Shown: positions 39,605-47,174 of the stretch, one piece after another | Layout: every line of letters begins with the position of its first letter | How positions within the stretch are numbered: position 1 is the stretch's first letter | From: Streptomyces sp. PTY087I2 | GTDB taxonomy: Bacteria; Actinomycetota; Actinomycetes; Streptomycetales; Streptomycetaceae | Assembly: GCF_001687325.1 (NCBI RefSeq) | Contig: NZ_LZRD01000036.1 | Coordinates: 1-55,503, forward strand | Reading direction: 5' to 3' | DNA: 55,503 bases | Position numbers and translations under genes: made by a program | Notes under the pieces: model-generated | What the model was told of the DNA's origin: nothing | Databases searched by the model: none | Seen by the model: only the letters and a program-made list of their open reading frames with translations

Positions 39605-42600
39605 ATGGCACCCCGTCTCACCGTCGTCGTCCCCCTCTACAACGTCGAGGAGTACCTCGGTGCCTGCCTGTCCTCCCTCGCCGAGCAGACCATGGCGGAC
39701 CTGGAGGTCGTCCTCGTCGACGACGGCTCCACGGACAACGGCCCCGCTCTGGCACAGGAGTTCACGGAACGCGACCCCCGCTTCCGGCTGTTCCGGCAGG
39801 AGAACGCCGGGCTCGGCGCGGCCCGCAACGCAGGGGTCCGCGAGGCCCACCCCGGCGCGGAGTTCCTGACGTTCGTCGACAGCGACGACGTCGTCCCGCC
39901 CGGCGCGTACGCCCGGATGCTGGCCGAACTCGACCGCTCGGGCTCCGACTTCGCCACCGGCAACGTGCTCCGGCTGCGGGCCAACGGGGATCTCGAACAG
40001 TCCCCGATGTTCCGCAAGCCGATGGAGAAGGCCCGCCCGGCCACCCATGTCACCCGGGACTGGATCCTGCTCGGCGACCGCATCGCCTGCAACAAGGTCT
40101 TCCGCCGCACCTTCTGGGACGAGCACGCCTTCGCCTTCCCCACGGGCGTGCTGTACGAGGACATCGCCGTCGTCCTCCCCGCCCACTTCCTGGCCCGCTC
40201 GGTCGACGTCGTCGAGGAGCCCGTCTACCACTGGCGTGACCGCGACGGTTCGATCACCACCCGGCGGGCCGTCCCCCGGGGCATCCGCGACCGGGTCACC
40301 GCCGTCACCACCGTCAGCCGCTTCCTCGCCGAGCGGTCGGCCGAGCGGTCATCGGGGGAAGGGTCGGCCGACGCCGCCGAGGCCAAGCGCCGCTACGACG
40401 CCCATGCCCTCTCCGGCGACCTGTGGCTGTTCATCGAGGCCCTGCCGGACGGCGACGCGGAGTTCCATGAAGCCTTCCTGGAGCACGCCGGCGCGTTCGC
40501 CTCCACCGTCGAACCCGGCGTCTTCGCCTCCCTGCCCCTGCATCTGCGGGTCAAGTGGCAGCTCATCCGCGAACGCCGCCTCCCCGAACTCCTCGCCCTC
40601 CTCGCCGATGAGAAGAAGGGCCGGGACACCTTCCACGTACGCGGACTGCTCCGGCCCCGCGCTCACCACCCCGCCGTCCGCGACCCGCTGCCGCCCGCCG
40701 TGACCGCGCTGACCTCCGCCGATCTGCCCGTCCACGCCCATCTCACCGAGGCCGTCTGGCGGGACGGGCTGCTGCGTCTGACCGGGTATGCCTATGTGCG
40801 CAACGCCCCGGGCGGGCCGCCGCGCCTCGGCTGGCTGCGGTCCGGGAAGCGGCTGATCCCGTTGCGGCTGCGGCCCGTCGGCGGCGACGAGGCCACCGCC
40901 CGGTCCGGCCGCTCCCTGCACCGGTACGACCGCGCCGGGTTCACCGCCGTCGTCGACCCGCGCAGGCTCACCACCAAGAGCGGCCGTACGACCTGGAAAC
41001 CGGAAGCCGTCGTCGTCGGCGCCGGCCGACCGCGCCGGGGCCCCATGCGGCTCGTCGGCACCCCGGCCCCGCCCGCCGTGACGTACACCGACGAGCGGAC
41101 CCGTATCGTCCCCGTCCTGTCCGGCAACAAGCTGGAGCTGCGCACCGAACGCGTCGCCGCCGTCCTGACCGGGCAGTCGGCGGTCGAGGACGCCGTGCGC
41201 CTGGAGGTGAAGGTCCTCGGCGACGCCGGGCCGGTTGCCCTAAGGCTCACCGAGTGGCGCACCAAGGAGACCCGGGAGTTCGCCCTGCGCGGCTCGCTGG
41301 GCTCCCGGGCGGCGGACATCCCGCTCAGCGTGTTCCGGGGGGAGGACGACATCTGGGGTGTTCAACTCGTCGGTGAGAGCAAGCCGTTGACCGTTGCCGC
41401 TCGGCCCGACGGTCCGGACGGGCGTTACGCCCTGCCCGGCGGGCGCGAGGTGTACGCGGCCCCCAACCCCTCGGGCGACCTCGTCCTCACCGACCGGGCC
41501 GTCCAGCCCGTCGTCACCTCCGCCGCCTGGGAGGGATCGGGCGAGCTGGTCCTCGAAGGGGCCTTTCCCGAACCCACGGGCGCCGCCCATGAATTGGTCC
41601 TGCGGCACAGTGGCCATCAGGAGGAGGCCGTCGTCGAGATGGAGCGGATCGGGGACGACGGCTTCCGGGCCGTCGTCGCACCCGCCGCCGTCGAAGGGCC
41701 CGGCGGAGCGCTGCCGCTCGCCGAGGGGCGCTGGTACCTCTTCCTGCGCGCACCGGGGGAGCGGGACCCGGAGGCGTACCGGCCACTGCGGCTGAGCGCC
41801 CCCCTGCACAGCACCCTGCCCCGCCAACGGCACGAAGGCGGACGCGACTTCACCCTCCAGCGGCGCTACCACGACCGGCTCGTCCTGGAGTCCGGCAGCG
41901 CCCTCCCGGCCGCCGACCGAGGGCCGTACGGGCAGCGCGTCCGGCGCGAGCGGTATGCCGTGGTCCGGACGGTCGCCCCGGCCGCGACGCGCCCCGCCGT
42001 CCTCTACTCCAGCTTCGACGGCCGTCAGTTCTCCGACTCGCCCCGCGCCATCCACCGCGAACTCGCCGCCAGGGAACCGGACATCGAGCATCTGTGGGTC
42101 GTCCGTGACCAGCAGGCGGCCGTGCCCGACGGGGTCAGGACCGTCGCCCTGCACAGCGCCGCGTGGTACCAGGCGCTGGCCCGCAGCCGCTGGATCGTCA
42201 CCAACACCCATCTCCCCGAGTGGTTCGAGCGGGCCGACGGACAGTGCGTCGTCCAGACCTGGCACGGCACGCCCCTCAAGCGCATCGGCCGGGACCTCGC
42301 GGGCACCCCGCACGCCGACGCCGCGTACATGGCGTCCATGGAACGCCGGTCCGCCCAGTGGAGCGTGCTCGTCTCGCCGAACAGCTTCTCCACCCCCGTC
42401 CTGCGCCGCGCCTTCGGCTACTCGGGCGAGGTCCTGGAGTGCGGCTACCCCCGCAACGACCTGCTGTACGCCTCCGACCGGGCCAAGGTCGCCGCCGCCG
42501 TACGGGAACGGCTCGCGATCCCCGAGGGGTGGCGGGTGATCCTGTACGCCCCGACCTGGCGCGACGACCAGCCCCGGACGGGCGGGAGGTACGCCCCCGA

Positions 42601-43126
42601 TCTCCAACTCGACCTGGAGCAGGCCCGCGAGGCCCTGGGCGACGACCATGTCCTGCTGGTCCGGCGGCACTACCTCGTCGGCGGAACCGTTCCCGACACC
42701 GACTTCGTCCGGGACGTCTCGCGCCACCCGGACGTCGCCGAACTCCTCCTGATCAGCGATGTGTTGGTGACCGACTACTCCTCGATCATGTTCGACTTCG
42801 CGCAGACCGGCCGCCCGATGCTCTTCCACACCCACGACCTGGCCCACTACCGCGACACCCTGCGCGGCTTCTGCTTCGACTTCGAGCGCCGCGCACCGGG
42901 ACCCCTGATCCCCGACTCCGCCGGGATCGTGGCCGCCCTCCGCGACCCGGCCGCCGCCACCGCCGGGCACCGGGAGGCCTACGAGCGGTTCCGGGAAGCG
43001 TTCTGCGACCTCGACGACGGGACCGCCGCCGCCGGGGTCGTCGACCGGATGCTCAAGAGCGAGCGGATGCCCACGGACGACCGGGCCGTCGAAGGGGACC
43101 GGGCCGTCGAGGGGGAGCGGGCATGA
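39605..43126 (+). CDS. Bifunctional GT2 glycosyltransferase / TagF-like CDP-glycerol glycerophosphotransferase
   Basis: 1173 aa. The N-terminal GT2 has LTVVVPLYNVEEYLGACL, VLVDDGSTDNG and FVDSDDVV, with IACNKVFRRTFW. The middle is a long beta-rich linker as in the 1201-aa paralogue. The C-terminal TagF-like domain has SPRAIHRELAAREPDIEHLWVV, QTWHGTPLKRIG (His887), YPRNDLLY, LLVRRHYLVG (His1022) and VLVTDYSSIMFDFAQTGRP. All catalytic residues of both domains appear intact. Start ATG 39605 matches the GT2 N-terminus; GGAAGG lies rather far upstream (14 bp). An in-frame ATG at 39542 is possible but adds only low-complexity sequence. Heads an ATGA-linked operon with the next two genes. Confidence 0.88.
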   Translation: MAPRLTVVVPLYNVEEYLGACLSSLAEQTMADLEVVLVDDGSTDNGPALAQEFTERDPRFRLFRQENAGLGAARNAGVREAHPGAEFLTFVDSDDVVPPGAYARMLAELDRSGSDFATGNVLRLRANGDLEQSPMFRKPMEKARPATHVTRDWILLGDRIACNKVFRRTFWDEHAFAFPTGVLYEDIAVVLPAHFLARSVDVVEEPVYHWRDRDGSITTRRAVPRGIRDRVTAVTTVSRFLAERSAERSSGEGSADAAEAKRRYDAHALSGDLWLFIEALPDGDAEFHEAFLEHAGAFASTVEPGVFASLPLHLRVKWQLIRERRLPELLALLADEKKGRDTFHVRGLLRPRAHHPAVRDPLPPAVTALTSADLPVHAHLTEAVWRDGLLRLTGYAYVRNAPGGPPRLGWLRSGKRLIPLRLRPVGGDEATARSGRSLHRYDRAGFTAVVDPRRLTTKSGRTTWKPEAVVVGAGRPRRGPMRLVGTPAPPAVTYTDERTRIVPVLSGNKLELRTERVAAVLTGQSAVEDAVRLEVKVLGDAGPVALRLTEWRTKETREFALRGSLGSRAADIPLSVFRGEDDIWGVQLVGESKPLTVAARPDGPDGRYALPGGREVYAAPNPSGDLVLTDRAVQPVVTSAAWEGSGELVLEGAFPEPTGAAHELVLRHSGHQEEAVVEMERIGDDGFRAVVAPAAVEGPGGALPLAEGRWYLFLRAPGERDPEAYRPLRLSAPLHSTLPRQRHEGGRDFTLQRRYHDRLVLESGSALPAADRGPYGQRVRRERYAVVRTVAPAATRPAVLYSSFDGRQFSDSPRAIHRELAAREPDIEHLWVVRDQQAAVPDGVRTVALHSAAWYQALARSRWIVTNTHLPEWFERADGQCVVQTWHGTPLKRIGRDLAGTPHADAAYMASMERRSAQWSVLVSPNSFSTPVLRRAFGYSGEVLECGYPRNDLLYASDRAKVAAAVRERLAIPEGWRVILYAPTWRDDQPRTGGRYAPDLQLDLEQAREALGDDHVLLVRRHYLVGGTVPDTDFVRDVSRHPDVAELLLISDVLVTDYSSIMFDFAQTGRPMLFHTHDLAHYRDTLRGFCFDFERRAPGPLIPDSAGIVAALRDPAAATAGHREAYERFREAFCDLDDGTAAAGVVDRMLKSERMPTDDRAVEGDRAVEGERA

Positions 43127-45987
43127 GCGACTTCAGCTGTGTGATCACCGGCGGCGGGGACGGCGAGGACCCGGGCGGGGCCGACGCCCTGCGCGCCTCC
43201 GTCGAGTCCGTCCTCGGCCAGTCGATGCGCGGCTCCGAGGCCCTCGTCGTCCTCGCCTCCGCCGCCGACCCGGCCGTCCGCACCACCGCCCGCACCCTCG
43301 CCGCCCGCGCGCCCGAGCGGGTCCGCGTCGTCCACGCCGACCCCGCCGCCCGCACCACCGGGGCCCTGCGCAACGCGGGTCTCGACGCGGCGACCGGCCG
43401 GTACGTCCTGGTTCTCGGCAGCGGCGAACGGCTCCAGCGGCACGCCTGCCGCAACCTCTGGCAGGCGGGCGAGACCAGCCGCGCCGACCTGATCGCCGGC
43501 CGCTGGAGCCGGACCGCCGACGAGAGCGGCAAGGAGCGGGAGCCGTCCTGGCAGGGGGAGCTGTTCGCCCGCTCCCGCACCCTCACCCGCTTCACCGAGG
43601 CCCCCCAACTCGTCGTCCGGGACGCCCTGGTGACCGGATTCTGTCTGCGCCGCGAGGCCGCCCGGCGGCACGGGCTGCGGTACGAGGAGGACCTGGCGCA
43701 CGGCGAGATCCTGTTCGGCCCGCTCGCCGCGGCGTCGGTCGGCCGGATCGCCCTGGTCCGCCGGCTGATCGTGACCGGCCGTGCCGTCCCCGACCGGGCC
43801 CGCGACCTCATCGCCCTGGTCGAGGCCCACCGCCGGGTCGCCAACACCCTCCTCGCGCGCGGCCTTCCCGAGCTGCGCGAGGAGCGGGAGGCGGCGTTCC
43901 ACCGGGACCATCTGGTGCCGCTGGTCCGGTCGTTCCCCGCGCTGCCCGCCGTCCGCCGCGACCGGGTCGCCGCCGCTGCCGCCCGCACCCTGACCGGGCC
44001 CGTCCCGCCGGAGCTGCCGCCGCTGGAGCGGGTCGCCGTGACCCTGCTGGGCCGGGGCGACGCCGAGGGGATCCTCGCGGCGGCCTACGCGCTGAGCCGG
44101 CCCGCCACCGTGTGCGCGCCGCTGACGACGGACGCGGACGGGCGGGTCGGCTGGGGCGGAGAAGCGGCGGAGCCCGTCGCCGACATCACCGAACTCGGCC
44201 ATCAGTACCGCCGGTTCGGCGAGATGCGGCTGATGAACCGGCTCACCCGCTGCGCCGCCGCCGACCACGGCCGGCTGCTCCTCGAAGGCCGTCTCGTGCT
44301 GCCCGGGGACACCGGACCCGCCCCCGGCGAACCCCTCACCGCTACCCTGGAGTTCCGGGTCCGGGGCGGGGCGCGCGCCGTCGCGTTCCCGGCCGAGGTG
44401 GTCCGGCACGACGGGAACGGGATCACGTGGCGCGCGCGGGCCGACATCTCACGCCGCCTGCGCCCCGTCGGCGTCCGCGACACGGCGTGGGACGCGCGGC
44501 TGACCGTGGAGGCCGACGGGGTCCGGTCCGTCAGCGATCTGTTCGCCCCGCAGGACCAGGTGGCCGGGGCGGTCCGCTTCGCCGCGCGGCCCCGGCTGGG
44601 GCGGCTCGCCGGGGACACCTGGGAGCCCTACATCACCCTCAAGGACCACTTCGCGCTCCGGCTGGCCGCCCGCCGCCGCCCGGCCCGCACCGCCCACCGT
44701 CTGGTCCGCTACGCCACGCACTTCCGGCCCGCCCGCAAGGCGAAGCTCCTCGTCCGTGCCCTGCGCAAGCGCCTGGAGCGCTACCGCTCCCGAGGGTTCA
44801 AGGCCCCTGCCTACAACGCCTGGCTCACCCGTCTCCCCGTGCGCCGGGGCTCCGTCGTCTTCGAGAGCCACATGGGCACCTGCTACGGCGACAGCCCGCG
44901 CGCCCTGTACGAGGAGATCCGCCGCCAGGGCCTGAAGCTCCACGCCACCTGGTCCTACGACCCCTCCCCGGCCGGTTTCCCGGACGACGCCCGCCTCGTA
45001 CGCCGCTGGTCCTGGCGCTACCTGTGGGCGCTGGCCCGCGCCGAGTACTGGGTCGACAACCAGGGCTTCCCGCAGCACCTGCGCAAGCCCGACCGCACCA
45101 CGTACCTCCAGACCTGGCACGGCTCCGCGTACAAACGGATGGGCTTCGACGAGACCCGCGTACGGCTCCAGAACGCCCCGCAGCGCGAACGCCTCCAGCA
45201 GGCCGTCGACCGCTTCGACCACTTCCTCGTCCGCTCCGAGCACGACGTGCACACCCTCGCCCGCGCCTACCGGCTGCCCGAGGAGCGGCTCCTGCGCACC
45301 GGCTACCCGCGCAACGACGCCCTGATCGCCGAGCGCACCCGGGCCGAGACCGAGGGAAGGCTGCCGCGCCCGCCGCTCGCCGGGGCGCTCGGGCTCGACG
45401 ACCACAAGAAGACCGTGCTGTACGCCCCGACGTTCCGGGGCGGCCCCGGAAAGCAGCGGAAAACCCGAATCCTGCTGGATGTAAGGGAGTTCGCGGAGCG
45501 GTTCGGCGACACCCACACCCTGCTCGTGCGGGCCCACTACCTGGAGTCCGCCCGGCTGCCGGTCTGCCCGCCCGGCACCGTCGTCGACGTCTCGCACCAC
45601 CACGACGTCAGCGAACTCCTCGCCCTCACCGACGTGTTGATCACCGACTACTCCTCCATCATGTTCGACTTCGCCCTCCTCGACCGGCCCATCGTGCTGT
45701 TCGCCCCCGACCTGGAGGCGTACGCTGCCGAGCGCGGCAGCTACTTCGACCTGCGGGAGCAGGCCCCGGGACCGGTGACCGCGACCCAGGACGAGCTGTT
45801 CGCCGCCCTCGCGGAGCTGAAGAAGTCCGACACCCGGTACGCCGACCAACGCCGGGCCTTTGCTGAGAAGTTCGGCGCCTACGACCGGGGCGACGCGGCC
45901 CGCGCCACCGTCGCCGCCGTCTTCGGGCTCGCCGCCTCCCGGGGCGTCCGCCACACCACCGACCACGACCGGGGGGCCGGCCGATGA
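43123..45987 (+). CDS. TagF-like glycerophosphotransferase with degenerate GT2-like N-terminus
   Basis: 954 aa, starting in an ATGA overlap with the previous gene. Residues ~1-230 retain the GT2 scaffold (ADALRASVESVLGQSM, ALRNAGLDAATGRYVLVLGSG), but the nucleotide-binding DDGSTD is replaced by ASAADPA and the DxD by GSGE, so this half is probably not a working glycosyltransferase. The C-terminal TagF-like domain is intact: VFESHMGTCYGDSPRALYEEI, QTWHGSAYKRMG (His666), YPRNDALI, LLVRAHYLES (His805), VLITDYSSIMFDFALLDRP. Likely role: polyol-phosphate polymerisation. It overlaps the next gene by 4 bp (ATGA). Confidence 0.85.
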   Translation: MSDFSCVITGGGDGEDPGGADALRASVESVLGQSMRGSEALVVLASAADPAVRTTARTLAARAPERVRVVHADPAARTTGALRNAGLDAATGRYVLVLGSGERLQRHACRNLWQAGETSRADLIAGRWSRTADESGKEREPSWQGELFARSRTLTRFTEAPQLVVRDALVTGFCLRREAARRHGLRYEEDLAHGEILFGPLAAASVGRIALVRRLIVTGRAVPDRARDLIALVEAHRRVANTLLARGLPELREEREAAFHRDHLVPLVRSFPALPAVRRDRVAAAAARTLTGPVPPELPPLERVAVTLLGRGDAEGILAAAYALSRPATVCAPLTTDADGRVGWGGEAAEPVADITELGHQYRRFGEMRLMNRLTRCAAADHGRLLLEGRLVLPGDTGPAPGEPLTATLEFRVRGGARAVAFPAEVVRHDGNGITWRARADISRRLRPVGVRDTAWDARLTVEADGVRSVSDLFAPQDQVAGAVRFAARPRLGRLAGDTWEPYITLKDHFALRLAARRRPARTAHRLVRYATHFRPARKAKLLVRALRKRLERYRSRGFKAPAYNAWLTRLPVRRGSVVFESHMGTCYGDSPRALYEEIRRQGLKLHATWSYDPSPAGFPDDARLVRRWSWRYLWALARAEYWVDNQGFPQHLRKPDRTTYLQTWHGSAYKRMGFDETRVRLQNAPQRERLQQAVDRFDHFLVRSEHDVHTLARAYRLPEERLLRTGYPRNDALIAERTRAETEGRLPRPPLAGALGLDDHKKTVLYAPTFRGGPGKQRKTRILLDVREFAERFGDTHTLLVRAHYLESARLPVCPPGTVVDVSHHHDVSELLALTDVLITDYSSIMFDFALLDRPIVLFAPDLEAYAAERGSYFDLREQAPGPVTATQDELFAALAELKKSDTRYADQRRAFAEKFGAYDRGDAARATVAAVFGLAASRGVRHTTDHDRGAGR

Positions 45988-47126
45988 GCCGCGACATCTT
46001 CATCGTCTCCAACAGCACCGACGAACTCGGCGGTGTCACCGGCTGGATGCACCAGACCGCCCGCCTCTTCGCCGGCCAGGGCCACCGGGTCCACACCGTC
46101 GGCATCCACGCCTCCGACCTCAAGATGGCGCTGCCCCGGCAGCCCGAGCACCCGGTCACCGCCCTCTATCCCGCCCACCCCCCGACCCCGTGGACACCCC
46201 ACGGCGTCCGCGACCGCCTCCGCATCCCCACCCGGCGCAAGGAGGCCGCCCGGGTCGCCGCCAAGAAGCAGGCCGTCGGGCGGCTCTCGGAGCTCTTCGC
46301 CACCGCCCGGCCCGGCGCGGTCGTCATCGTCACCCAGGTGTGGGCGATGGAGTGGGTCGGGGAGGCCGACACCACCGGGCTGCGGGTCATCGGGATGAGC
46401 CACGAGTCCTACGACTACTCCCGTGCGAGCCACCGCTACCGCTGGATCAAGAACCACTACAAGGACCTCGACCACTGGCTCGTCCTCACCGAGGAGGACG
46501 CCGACCGGTGGGCCGGGGACGGCATGAACAACGTCGGCTTCCTGCCCAACGCCCTCTCCCGGCTCCCGCTCGTGCCCTCCCCGCGCACCGCGAAGACCGT
46601 CGCGAGCATCGGCCGGCTCAGCGACCAGAAGGGCATCGACCTGCTCCTGGACACCTGGGCCCTGGTCGCCCCCGCCCGCCCCGAGTGGACGCTGCGCGTG
46701 TACGGGGCGGGCGAGGACGAGGCCGCGCTGAAGCAGCAGTGCACGGGCCTCGGCCTCGACGGGTCCGTGGAGTGGATGGGGCGCACCGACGACGTGGAGC
46801 GGGCCCTCGCGGACGCCTCCGTCTTCGTCCAGTCCTCCCGGGGCGAGGGCTTCCCGCTCGCGCTCCTGGAGGCGATGGCCAGCGGGGTGCCGTGCGCCGC
46901 CTTCGACTGCGCGCCCGGGGTCCGCGAGATCGTCCGGGACGGCGAGGACGGGCTCCTGGCCCCCGCCGGGGATGTCGCCGCCCTCGCCGACCGGCTGCTG
47001 CGGCTCACCGGCAACCCCCGGCTGCGCGACGCGATGGGCGCGCGCGCCCGCTCCGGCGTCCAGCGGTTCTCCGAGCCGGAGACCCTGCGCCGCTGGGAGG
47101 AGCTGTTCGCGTTCCTGGAGCGCTGA
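45984..47126 (+). CDS. GT4-family glycosyltransferase
   Basis: 380 aa, GT-B fold. The N-domain begins RDIFIVSNSTDELGGVTGWMHQTARLFAGQGHRVHTVG. The C-domain has ASIGRLSDQKGIDLLLDTWALV, YGAGEDEAALKQ, and the retaining GT4 motif SSRGEGFPLALLEAMASGVPCAAFDC with the E-x7-E pair, then GVREIVRDGEDGLLAP. It would transfer a sugar from an NDP-sugar to the wall polymer or its linkage unit. It starts in an ATGA overlap with the 954-aa gene, so it is the third cistron of the operon that begins at 39605. Confidence 0.9.
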   Translation: MSRDIFIVSNSTDELGGVTGWMHQTARLFAGQGHRVHTVGIHASDLKMALPRQPEHPVTALYPAHPPTPWTPHGVRDRLRIPTRRKEAARVAAKKQAVGRLSELFATARPGAVVIVTQVWAMEWVGEADTTGLRVIGMSHESYDYSRASHRYRWIKNHYKDLDHWLVLTEEDADRWAGDGMNNVGFLPNALSRLPLVPSPRTAKTVASIGRLSDQKGIDLLLDTWALVAPARPEWTLRVYGAGEDEAALKQQCTGLGLDGSVEWMGRTDDVERALADASVFVQSSRGEGFPLALLEAMASGVPCAAFDCAPGVREIVRDGEDGLLAPAGDVAALADRLLRLTGNPRLRDAMGARARSGVQRFSEPETLRRWEELFAFLER

Positions 47127-47142
47127 GCCGGGTTCTTGAAAC

Positions 47143-47174
47143 GCTGATCCCGACCTGCGGTTGTCGGGGTCAGC
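47143..47174. terminator. Convergent terminator
   Basis: GCTGATCCCGAC pairs with GTCGGGGTCAGC (one G-T pair) around an 8-base loop. It sits between the ends of the convergent GT4 and 743-aa genes and overlaps the stop of the latter. Confidence 0.5.
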
